Assembly: GCA_049317725.1 (NCBI GenBank)
Contig: JBMOHS010000063.1
Span: forward strand, 1 to 19,648
DNA: 19,648 nt
Direction of reading: 5' to 3'
Source of the DNA: CAIOZW01 sp049317725
GTDB lineage: Bacteria; Acidobacteriota; Blastocatellia; RBC074
Made by a program: the position numbers and the translations under genes. The notes under the pieces are model-generated. The model ran no database searches. It was not told where the DNA came from and saw only the letters and a list, made by a program, of their open reading frames with translations. Below are positions 8,217 through 15,813 of this stretch, piece after piece. Numbering within the stretch: position 1 is the first letter of the stretch; each line of letters begins with the position of its first letter.

Positions 8217-8557
8217 AGGGTCAAATCGCAAGAGTCTCTTCCTGGTTTCAGGAGTCAGCAAGGTTTCAGGGTTGATCTCGATTGTCCGCTGAGTGGATCG
8301 GGAAGTCTGCCCGGCCCCCCACTCCAAGGCGTGGTGCCCCGGAGGATCGTTGCAGCGCTCGTGAGTTCGAAGCCGCGGACAGGCAGAGTTTACCCCCTTC
8401 TGCGATGCTGTCAACCGCAATCGACCTCGTCGCGAAATCTCTCTTGAATGGCCACCGCAGGTGCCAAATCGAAGGGGAGTCGCTGGCCTGACCACTGCGA
8501 TGACGAACAGCGGCCTTGACCGATTGAAGATTTTTTGCGGATTGTGATTTTTTTCTG
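8217..8557. other. Divergent intergenic region, RidA side
   Basis: This stretch separates the RidA gene start from the rightward promoter. It carries the leftward promoter at 8387-8414 and an approximately 165-base leader in front of RidA. I see no gene in it; the frame that extends RidA upstream translates to an arginine- and serine-rich sequence without family features. Confidence 0.6.
8387..8414 (-). promoter_or_regulatory. Predicted sigma-70 promoter of the RidA operon
   Basis: On the minus strand a consensus -35 TTGACA (8414 down to 8409) is followed after a 16-base spacer by TAAACT (8392 down to 8387), four of six matches to TATAAT. Transcription would start near 8380, giving a leader of roughly 165 bases before RidA. 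No other strong promoter lies between the RidA, PLP-enzyme, transporter and M81 genes, so this may drive all four. Confidence 0.55.
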
Positions 8558-8587
8558 TTGACATTGAATTGAGGGGTGTTGTACTTT
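8558..8587 (+). promoter_or_regulatory. Predicted sigma-70 promoter of the riboswitch/TonB-receptor transcript
   Basis: Perfect -35 TTGACA at 8558-8563, 18-base spacer, then TACTTT at 8582-8587 as a fair -10. Transcription would begin around 8594, about a dozen bases before the first aptamer. That is the expected place for a leader riboswitch near the 5' end of an mRNA. Confidence 0.5.
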
Positions 8588-8605
8588 TCGCGGCGTCGGA
8601 AAGAC

Positions 8606-8657
8606 CGTGGTGATTTAAGGCAAATTGCTCCACGTAAAACAAAGCGCTAAACAGCCT
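8606..8657 (+). promoter_or_regulatory. SAM-II-type riboswitch aptamer, copy 1
   Basis: The sequence folds as the H-type pseudoknot of the SAM-II (SAM-alpha) S-adenosylmethionine riboswitch. P1 pairs CGUGG (8606-8610) with CCACG (8630-8634). The loop has the diagnostic GAUUUAA (8612-8618) and UUGC (8626-8629). After P1 come the UAAAA linker (8635-8639) and the conserved GCUAAA (8646-8651). The pseudoknot joins loop AGGC (8618-8621) to GCCU (8654-8657), with the usual two bases between GCUAAA and the pseudoknot strand. The related SAM-V class shares this core and is the main alternative. SAM binding would be expected to lower expression of the TonB-receptor gene downstream. Confidence 0.88.
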
Positions 8658-8710
8658 GAGGATTGCAGTCTCCCAAGCTTTTGAACGAATCATCGTTCAG
8701 CCAGACTTCA

Positions 8711-8742
8711 AACCCCTCGCCGTTTAGCGGCGAGGGGTTTTT
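8711..8742 (+). terminator. Intrinsic terminator of riboswitch copy 1
   Basis: A perfect 12-bp stem (8711-8722 with 8728-8739) with a 5-base UUUAG loop is closed by a run of five U (8738-8742), a strong Rho-independent terminator. It lies about 50 bases after the aptamer and before any gene, so it must act in the leader. The bases 8722-8729 (GUUUAGCG) are a perfect complement of aptamer bases 8645-8652 (CGCUAAAC). Pairing between them would exclude both the ligand-bound aptamer and the terminator, giving a simple SAM-off switch. Confidence 0.88.
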
Positions 8743-8778
8743 GCATTATCTCCCCCTTGCTATTCAATTGACAACCAG

Positions 8779-8828
8779 TGTGGCGATTTAAGACAACTTG
8801 CTCCACGATAAAATACTGCTAAAGAGTC
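8779..8828 (+). promoter_or_regulatory. SAM-II-type riboswitch aptamer, copy 2 (tandem)
   Basis: A second aptamer about 173 bases after the first. P1 pairs UGUGG (8779-8783) with CCACG (8803-8807), a U-G wobble replacing the C-G of copy 1. GAUUUAA (8785-8791), UUGC (8798-8801), AUAAAA (8808-8813) and GCUAAA (8818-8823) are all kept. The pseudoknot joins GAC (8792-8794) to GUC (8826-8828); compared with copy 1, a G-C pair (8620/8655) has become A-U (8793/8827), a compensatory change. Linkers between the motifs differ, so this is a diverged functional copy rather than a recent duplication. Confidence 0.87.
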
Positions 8829-8854
8829 GCGGGAATTCCGTATCAAGATCCATT

Positions 8855-8892
8855 ACGCCCTGTGCTCATTCTTTTGGCACAGGGCGTTTCTG
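8855..8892 (+). terminator. Terminator-like hairpin of riboswitch copy 2
   Basis: An 11-bp perfect stem (8855-8865 with 8877-8887), sequence ACGCCCUGUGC, encloses an 11-base loop and is followed by UUUCUGUU, a weaker U-tract than in copy 1. The loop and start of the 3' arm (8868-8878) can pair with aptamer-2 bases GCUAAAGAGU (8818-8827), with one bulged U and two G-U pairs, giving the same antiterminator geometry as copy 1 despite an unrelated stem. It ends about 115 bases before the receptor start. Confidence 0.75.
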
Positions 8893-9003
8893 TTCCTGGG
8901 CACGGACCAGCCGTCTCTTCGTGTTTGTTACGTGGTTGGTTGCCACACATTTCTTATTCAAAGGCGATTCATGACGCAGATCAGCGAGAAGTGGAGACCA
9001 ACA

Positions 9004-12000
9004 ATGATCAAAAATCAGGCGCAGGAGAGAGTTGAACATGCTTGGCATTTATTATTCACGGTTACTCTATTGGTTGGGATGGCGGCATTGATGAGTGTCT
9101 GGGGGACTGCTCAGACGTTTCGCGGAGGGATTTCTGGCGTAGTGACAGACAATACTGGCGCGGCGATCCCGGCAGTGACCGTCAAGGTGACGAGCAGGTC
9201 GACGGCAGCGGTGCGGACGGCGGTGACTTCCACCGGTGGTGAGTTCACGATCCCAGAACTCCCGCTGGGATTTTACACGATCGAGATTGGACACCAGGGA
9301 TTTCAAACACAGCGCGTGAATGACGTTGAAGTGACGGTTTCCAGCATCACCCGGGTGGATTTGCAGCTCGCCGTCGCTCAGGTGAGTGAGGCTGTCGAGA
9401 TCTCGGCTGGATCAGTGGTGCGACTCGACACGGCATCGACCGCGCTGACTGGAGTCGTCGCGCCTCGACAAGTACAGGATCTGCCATTGAATGGCCGTGA
9501 TTTTCGACAGATGGTACAGCTGGCACCGGGAGTGACGATTGCCGGTTCGATCAATGGCTCGCGGACCCGCGGAAACAACTACCAGATTGATGGTGCAGAC
9601 AACAATGACGCCTTTCAGAATGCCTCGGCCGTCAACCAAGGTGGGGTCTCAGGAATCGCCGGTACACTGCTGCCAGTGGAAGCGATCGATCAGTTTGCCA
9701 TCCAGTCGGGGGCAAGTGCAGAGATCGGACGCAACAGTGGTGGTGCGGTCAACTTGGTGATCAAGTCCGGCGGGAATGATCTTCACGGGAGTCTCTACTA
9801 TTTCAATCGAAACGAGTATTTTGCCAAGGCCTCACCGGTGGCACCACCGGGTAGTCGCCCTTCGAAGATTCGGAACAATCAGTATGGATTCTCACTGGGT
9901 GGACCGATCTTCAAGAACAGAACCTTCTACTTTCTGACCTTTGAGGGGCAGCGTGCGACGGCGGCTAACTCCTTGCGAACGACCGCGCTCTCCGATGCTT
10001 GGGTTGCCCGAGGCAAGGCGATCCTCGCGGATTTCAATGTGCCGGTAAGTGATGTCTCGAACAGGCTCCTCTCGCTCTTTCCGTCATATGTCAAGGGATT
10101 ACCGCAAACAATCAACAATTTGGTGAGCACCGACGAGAACGACTATGTCAGTGACAATGGGATCGCCAAGATCGATCACAAGTTTAATGACAGCCACAAT
10201 ATCTCGCTCCGCTATTTTGGAGGGACGGGCGACCAGACAGCGTACGATGGAGGATCCTTCTTCCGCCCGTATTTTCAAGTCGCGCCGAGTCGGATGCATA
10301 ACTATTCGCTGGTGCAGAACAGCATCTTCAGCTCAAGCCTGCTCAACCAGCTGGTGGTCGGAGTCAACTATTTCAAGCAGACATTTGACATCGTTGATAT
10401 CAGTGCCAATCCAGCATCGCTTGGATTGAATACTGGAGTTTCCAGCAGTGGTCCACCGACAATCAACATTACTGGGTTCAGCTTGGTAGGAGGAACGGGG
10501 ATTCTTCCGGCCGGACGGGTTGACACAACGTGGCACATCACCGACACGCTCAGCTGGGAACTGGGGAATCATCAAATCAAGCTCGGTGGAGAGTTTCGCG
10601 CGGCGAAACTGGATATCTTCTATGAAAGCCGCAAGCGCGGAGTCTTCAATTTTGACGGTACACGGGGACCGTGGCGCAACCTGACGGTGGCGGAGCGGGC
10701 GATCGCCGACTTTCTGGCGGGCTATACGACACCCGTCAACGGTGCGCAGATTGTTCGTGGAAATCCGCGTCGTAACTATCGCCAGAATTCCGGAGACGGC
10801 TTTTTTCACGACACGTACAAGGTGTCGTCGAGTCTGACGGTCAACTTCGGTGCACGGTATACCTATAACGGGGTTCTTTCCGACGTGGAGAAAGCGCTGA
10901 CCAATTTTCTCCCGGAACGGGGGTTGGTCGAAGTCGGCAAGGAGATTCCACGACTCTACCGACGGGATCTCAACAACCTTGCGCCACGGGTCGGATTTGC
11001 CTATGGCGTGGGTCGAGGTGGTAAGACCGTTTTACGGGGTGGCTACGGACTGTTTTACGATATTCCAGCCATCTCGTTCTTTACTTCGAATGGAGGTGGG
11101 AATGGTGCCGCCTCGGGACTTGGCAATAATCCAGGTGGTCCGCTGCCGGTCTTCAGCCTCAGTTTGGGTGCCTACAACCTGACGAAGGATGTCCCAGTCT
11201 TCGGAACTGCCAATCCGGCACCGCCATTTGGCGTGTTCGCAGTTGATCAGAACTTTCGTTCACCATACGTCCACAACTTCAATGTAAATCTGCAACGACA
11301 GGTCGCCCCATCATCCGTGCTGCAGGTCGGTTATGTTGGCAGCCTGGGCACCAAGTTGGCATTCACACGTAACATCAATGCGCCGCTACCCGGCACGACT
11401 GGAACCACTCAGTCACGTCGTCCATTCAATGGCCGATTTCCAAATTTCGGATCGATCAGTCTGCTCGAGACCTCGGCGACGTCAAGCTACAATTCGCTGC
11501 AAATTTCGCTGGTACAGAACAATTGGCACGGTCTCTCGGGCAGTTTCGCCTACACGTTTGGCCATTCGATCGACACCTCATCAGAGGCGCGCAACACCCT
11601 TCCAGCCAACAGCTATGATGTGAGGAGCGAGCGTGGCAATTCTGCTTTCGACGTGCGTCACACTTTCCGAGGCAGCTTCACCTATGATCTTCCGGTGCTG
11701 CTGAAATCACTACCCAGCCGCCTCGTCAACGGCTGGCAGGTCAACTCCATTCTCGCGTTCAACACGGGGACGCCGATTAATATTACGGCTGGGTACAATC
11801 GCAGCCTGAGTGGGGATGGGAATGACCGTGTCGATCTGGTTGGTGATCCAGCCGTCGGGAGGAGCGGTACTCGATACCTCAATCCAGCGGCCTTCAGCGT
11901 GCCGCGCAATGCCACCGGTGGAGCCATCACCGATGGAAAATTCGGATCTCTTGGACGGAACGCACTCTATGGCCCCGGCTTCAAGACAGTTGATGTCTCT

Positions 12001-12216
12001 CTTTTCAAGACGACCGAAGTAACCGAGAGGGTGAAGGCACAGTTTCGGTTTGAAATCTTCAATCTCTTTAACTTTGTCAATTGGGCCAATCCGGTCACCA
12101 ACTTCTCCTCCGGCAGTTTTGGCTTGCTGACCAATACTCGGAATGGGAGCAGCGCTCCGGGGGTTGGACTTGGCGAACCTCGCAATGTGCAACTGGCGTT
12201 GAAGATTCTCTTTTGA
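9004..12216 (+). CDS. TonB-dependent receptor-like outer-membrane protein (Oar-type, CarboxypepD_reg domain)
   Basis: A 1070-residue outer-membrane protein of the acidobacterial Oar-like class, presumed to import a nutrient with TonB energy. I chose ATG 9004 because GGAG (8993-8996) lies seven bases upstream and the signal peptide follows (about residues 1-37, hydrophobic core then GTAQT); ATG 8971 with AAGG is a possible alternative. In order: carboxypeptidase-regulatory beta-sandwich (about 40-125, with GVVTDNTGAAIPAVTV), plug domain (about 150-260, with LPLNGRDF near 159 and NGSRTRGNNYQIDGADNND near 184), then a beta-barrel ending in a terminal Phe. No TonB box is evident, as is usual for this class. 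The 5' leader carries two SAM-II aptamers with terminators, so expression should fall when S-adenosylmethionine is plentiful. That points to methionine, a sulphur compound or a methionine-rich peptide as cargo, by inference only. Confidence 0.92.
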   Translation: MIKNQAQERVEHAWHLLFTVTLLVGMAALMSVWGTAQTFRGGISGVVTDNTGAAIPAVTVKVTSRSTAAVRTAVTSTGGEFTIPELPLGFYTIEIGHQGFQTQRVNDVEVTVSSITRVDLQLAVAQVSEAVEISAGSVVRLDTASTALTGVVAPRQVQDLPLNGRDFRQMVQLAPGVTIAGSINGSRTRGNNYQIDGADNNDAFQNASAVNQGGVSGIAGTLLPVEAIDQFAIQSGASAEIGRNSGGAVNLVIKSGGNDLHGSLYYFNRNEYFAKASPVAPPGSRPSKIRNNQYGFSLGGPIFKNRTFYFLTFEGQRATAANSLRTTALSDAWVARGKAILADFNVPVSDVSNRLLSLFPSYVKGLPQTINNLVSTDENDYVSDNGIAKIDHKFNDSHNISLRYFGGTGDQTAYDGGSFFRPYFQVAPSRMHNYSLVQNSIFSSSLLNQLVVGVNYFKQTFDIVDISANPASLGLNTGVSSSGPPTINITGFSLVGGTGILPAGRVDTTWHITDTLSWELGNHQIKLGGEFRAAKLDIFYESRKRGVFNFDGTRGPWRNLTVAERAIADFLAGYTTPVNGAQIVRGNPRRNYRQNSGDGFFHDTYKVSSSLTVNFGARYTYNGVLSDVEKALTNFLPERGLVEVGKEIPRLYRRDLNNLAPRVGFAYGVGRGGKTVLRGGYGLFYDIPAISFFTSNGGGNGAASGLGNNPGGPLPVFSLSLGAYNLTKDVPVFGTANPAPPFGVFAVDQNFRSPYVHNFNVNLQRQVAPSSVLQVGYVGSLGTKLAFTRNINAPLPGTTGTTQSRRPFNGRFPNFGSISLLETSATSSYNSLQISLVQNNWHGLSGSFAYTFGHSIDTSSEARNTLPANSYDVRSERGNSAFDVRHTFRGSFTYDLPVLLKSLPSRLVNGWQVNSILAFNTGTPINITAGYNRSLSGDGNDRVDLVGDPAVGRSGTRYLNPAAFSVPRNATGGAITDGKFGSLGRNALYGPGFKTVDVSLFKTTEVTERVKAQFRFEIFNLFNFVNWANPVTNFSSGSFGLLTNTRNGSSAPGVGLGEPRNVQLALKILF

Positions 12217-12316
12217 CGCTGGGTGGGAAAAACAGATGGGGGAGGGCGCGTGGCGCCGGCAAGCAACAGCGCGACCTCCCCGCTCTCAATCATTGAATAC
12301 TGAAAGGAGCTTCATG

Positions 12317-13645
12317 ATGCTAGCAAATTTTCGACAATCCAGACAGGCCGGTTCTATTCTTTCCACCTTGCTGATTCTGCTCTGTGCCGGGCTCTGTGGC
12401 CAGCAGGGGATGGCGCAAGCCCTTGCCCAATCCTCCATCCAATCGCTGGAAGGGCGCTGGGAGGGGACCGTGACCGTCAATGACGCAGCGATTCCGTTTC
12501 GGCTCGATCTGGGGTGGAAGGGGAACATCCTCCAGGCGACCCTCTTCAATGGCGAGGTACGGCAGACCTCGACCAGCGCGAATTTCGAGAAGGGAGTGCT
12601 GCGAATCAAGTTCGACCAGTTCCTGACGAAGATCGTGGCCAATCTGCAGGACGGGCAGTTGGCTGGGCACGTGCAGCTGCGGAACGACAAGGATGGAGCG
12701 GGCAACCTCTTCACGGCCAGTCGCTATCGGCCAGAAGGGCCGGAGGGGAATGAGAAGGCGCAAGTCCCATCGATCGAGGGCCTTTGGATTGTCCCGCGAG
12801 AGACGAACAAAGGGGAGAAGTCCTGGCGCTTGGTCGTCAGCCAGAAAGGGGCTGAGGTCTCGGCCGCGATTTTGCGGATTGATGGTGATACGGGGTCACT
12901 GACGGGTCGTTGGCGAAAGGATCGATTTGTCCTGGGTCATTTCGACGCTTCCCGCCCGCTGCGGCTGGAGATCACCCCGGGGGCGGAAGGTGCGCTCGAT
13001 CTGTTGCTCGCCGGCGGTGGTCCCAATCGAGGTCGGCTGGTCGCCTATCGACCGGATGTCGCCCGCGCCAAGGGAATCGAGGACCCCACGAATCCGTGGA
13101 CACACACCACGGTCCGGGATGCAAACGAAGTCTTCACCTTTCGATTTCCCGATCTGGATGGGAAACTGGTCGCCAATACGGACGAGCGTTTCACCAACAA
13201 GGCCTTGCTGGTCGTCGTGACGGGCACGTGGTGCCCAAACTGCCACGACGAAGCGCGCTACCTGGTAGAGTTGGATCGCCAGTACCGCAGCCGTGGCTTG
13301 GAGATCGTTGCGCTCGATTTCGAGGAGCCCGAGCAGCAGGAGGAGTTGACCCGCGCGAAGGCCTTTGTTCGCAAGTATGGCATCGAGTACACCTGTCTGT
13401 TGGCTGGTGCGCCAGCAGAGTTGGCCGAGAAGGTCCCGCAAGCGCTCCATCTCAACACGTGGCCAGCGACATTTTTCATCGGTCGTGATGGTCGGGTCAA
13501 AGCGATTCACGCCGGATTTGCCGCCCCGGCCAGCGGCCCCTTCCACGATCAGTTGAGACGTGAGTACACGGAGCAGATCGAACGGTTGTTGCGCGAAGCT
13601 GATATCATCCGCCTGTCAATGGCCTCAGAGAGCGGCGCGCGCTGA
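12317..13645 (+). CDS. Exported TlpA-like thioredoxin-domain protein
   Basis: A 442-residue exported redox protein. ATG 12317 is preferred over the adjacent in-frame ATG 12314 because AAAGGAG (12303-12309) is then seven bases away. A signal peptide covers about residues 1-33. Two similar beta-rich segments follow (about 45-140, starting LEGRWEG, and about 152-265, starting IEGLWIV), resembling an internally repeated lipocalin-like domain that I cannot name with confidence. The C-terminal TlpA/AhpC-TSA fold (about 275-430) has the redox motif W-C306-P-N-C309 and a cis-Pro region near NTWPATFFIGRDG. It probably reduces disulphides or takes part in thiol exchange in the periplasm. It follows the TonB-receptor gene by 100 bases with no U-tract terminator, so it may share the SAM-controlled transcript. 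Confidence 0.88.
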   Translation: MLANFRQSRQAGSILSTLLILLCAGLCGQQGMAQALAQSSIQSLEGRWEGTVTVNDAAIPFRLDLGWKGNILQATLFNGEVRQTSTSANFEKGVLRIKFDQFLTKIVANLQDGQLAGHVQLRNDKDGAGNLFTASRYRPEGPEGNEKAQVPSIEGLWIVPRETNKGEKSWRLVVSQKGAEVSAAILRIDGDTGSLTGRWRKDRFVLGHFDASRPLRLEITPGAEGALDLLLAGGGPNRGRLVAYRPDVARAKGIEDPTNPWTHTTVRDANEVFTFRFPDLDGKLVANTDERFTNKALLVVVTGTWCPNCHDEARYLVELDRQYRSRGLEIVALDFEEPEQQEELTRAKAFVRKYGIEYTCLLAGAPAELAEKVPQALHLNTWPATFFIGRDGRVKAIHAGFAAPASGPFHDQLRREYTEQIERLLREADIIRLSMASESGAR

Positions 13646-13781
13646 ATGAACGGTCACCCTTTCCGGGAAATCGAAGTCAAGGACGCGGCGATCGAAGACA
13701 ACTGGCAGGTTCCCGACAGTTGTTCCTAGTTTCAGGCAAGCGCCATCGACAGGGGATTCGCCGTGTCCCCCCGTGTTCTTG

Positions 13782-13804
13782 GATCGGTCAGCACTCGACC
13801 GATC
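13782..13804. promoter_or_regulatory. Perfect inverted repeat upstream of the peroxiredoxin gene
   Basis: GATCGGTC (13782-13789) and GACCGATC (13797-13804) form a perfect 8-bp inverted repeat around a 7-base spacer, ending 39 bases before the peroxiredoxin ATG. Without a U-tract it is not a terminator; it could be a dimeric repressor/activator site or an mRNA hairpin. A weaker 7-bp hairpin with a 12-base loop lies upstream at 13698-13723. Confidence 0.45.
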
Positions 13805-13843
13805 GTCACCAATCAATCGAGAATCAACCCTTGGAGGAGAATC

Positions 13844-14482
<639 letters not shown>

Positions 14483-14496
14483 CTTTCCGCGGGGGA

Positions 14497-15813
14497 TCAA
14501 GGCCGGGCTGGGGGGAAGTGGGAGGCCTGCTGCCGAATGACCACGCCCTCCTTCATCACGAACTGGACCCGTTGGAGCGCCTCAATCTCCTCGAGTGGGT
14601 TCTCGGGGGTGGCAATGAGGTCCGCCGCCTGGCCGGCTCTGACCGCGCCGCGTTGTTGGCTGATGCCAAGCAGGCGTGCTCCGTGGGTGGTCAGCATCCG
14701 CAGCAAGTAGCTGTTGGGCAGGCCGGCGGCGATGTAGGTGTTGAGAATCGAGAGGCAGACCTCGCCACGGGTCTTCCCCTCGACGTCAAAAATGATATCG
14801 GAACCGAAGGCCTGCTCAACGCCGATCCGGTAGGCGCGCCGGATCCGGTCGAGGCTCCGCGCATAGCCCCGGCCCGCGATCTCTGCGTCCTGGCCGTACT
14901 CTTGCAGGTATTCGCGGGTGAAATCGGTACCGACCAGCACGACCTTGTTCTGCTTGGCCAGTTCAAGAACGCTGTCGGACATGACGAACCCGTGCTCGAT
15001 CGAGTCGACACCGGCCAAGGCCGCGTGGCGTGCGCCGGCCTCGGTGACACAGTGTGCCGCCACTTTCACTTGCGCCTGGTGGGCCTCCTCGACGATGTAG
15101 CGGATGTCGTCGACACTGTAGAGGTAGCGCTGATCATCGACGACGATCTTGATGACCTGGGCCCCGTGGAAGAGGTTCTCGCGGATGGCCTTGCGCAGTT
15201 CGTCGCGGGTGTCGGCATAGAGGTACTCCGGGGCACCGAGTCCCGGGCGTTCCGGGTTCATCGTGTAGCCACGATCGCTGGGCGCGTACTGGCCACCGAA
15301 TGGCGCGATGATGCGACCCGCCGTGATCATGGTCGGCCCAGGGACCAGCCCTTCGGTGATGGCACGGCGCAGGTCGACGTCGGCATAGTTGCCCGCATTG
15401 CCCACATCGCGAATGGAGGTGAACCCTGCCTCGAGCATGGCCCGGGCATTGGCGACCCCCTGGATGGCCCGGTAGCCAGTTGTGTTGCCAAGATCGTAGG
15501 CGATCTGCCCACTGCGGGACGACTTGCGTGACAGGCCTCGCCGGCTTGGCACCCCTGAACAGACGTGCGTGTGGCAGTCGATCAGTCCCGGCATGACCGT
15601 CAGGTGGGAGAGGTCGATCAGTTTGGCTCCTGGCGGAATCGCCACCTCCCCACCGACGGCTTGGATGGTACGCCCTTCAACCAGGATTACTTGGTTGACA
15701 ACGGTTGTTCCGCTTTCCGGATCGACCAGCTTGCCCGCCCGGATTGCGGTCACTTGGGCGCTGGCGCTGAGGCCTGAGCAGAGCAGCAGCCAGAAGAGCA
15801 TCATGCGCGTCAT
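14497..15813 (-). CDS. Exported metal-dependent amidohydrolase (imidazolonepropionase/prolidase-like)
   Basis: A 438-residue amidohydrolase-superfamily enzyme (COG1228-like), hydrolysing an amide, peptide or lactam bond. A signal peptide covers residues 1-20 (ending SASAQ). Metal ligands of the TIM barrel are visible: H81 and H83 in DCHTHV, the probable carboxylated lysine K222 in VIKIVVDD, H254 in VAAHC and H274 in SIEHG, with the final Asp in FGSD. Its ATG overlaps the TGA of the upstream serine-hydrolase gene (ATGA at 15810-15813), and AAGGAGG (15821-15827) lies seven bases before the start, so the two are translationally coupled. Pairing with a beta-lactamase-fold hydrolase suggests joint work on an exogenous peptide or amide. 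Some relatives are Xaa-Pro dipeptidases; the substrate cannot be read from sequence alone. Confidence 0.92.
   Translation of the reverse strand: MTRMMLFWLLLCSGLSASAQVTAIRAGKLVDPESGTTVVNQVILVEGRTIQAVGGEVAIPPGAKLIDLSHLTVMPGLIDCHTHVCSGVPSRRGLSRKSSRSGQIAYDLGNTTGYRAIQGVANARAMLEAGFTSIRDVGNAGNYADVDLRRAITEGLVPGPTMITAGRIIAPFGGQYAPSDRGYTMNPERPGLGAPEYLYADTRDELRKAIRENLFHGAQVIKIVVDDQRYLYSVDDIRYIVEEAHQAQVKVAAHCVTEAGARHAALAGVDSIEHGFVMSDSVLELAKQNKVVLVGTDFTREYLQEYGQDAEIAGRGYARSLDRIRRAYRIGVEQAFGSDIIFDVEGKTRGEVCLSILNTYIAAGLPNSYLLRMLTTHGARLLGISQQRGAVRAGQAADLIATPENPLEEIEALQRVQFVMKEGVVIRQQASHFPPARP

Noticed and set aside
8217..8693. N-terminal extension giving a 340-residue RidA-frame protein
   Set aside because: The extra 159 residues have no Rid likeness, cross the leftward promoter and the first SAM-II aptamer, and would bury the clear signal peptide that begins at 8216.
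8768..8773. Second TTGACA just before aptamer copy 2, as a separate promoter
   Set aside because: No acceptable -10 lies 15-19 bases downstream, and a start there would fall inside or after the second aptamer.
12245..12257. Terminator after the TonB-receptor gene (GGCGC-GTG-GCGCC)
   Set aside because: It is a 5-bp stem with a 3-base loop and no U-tract, so it is unlikely to stop transcription.
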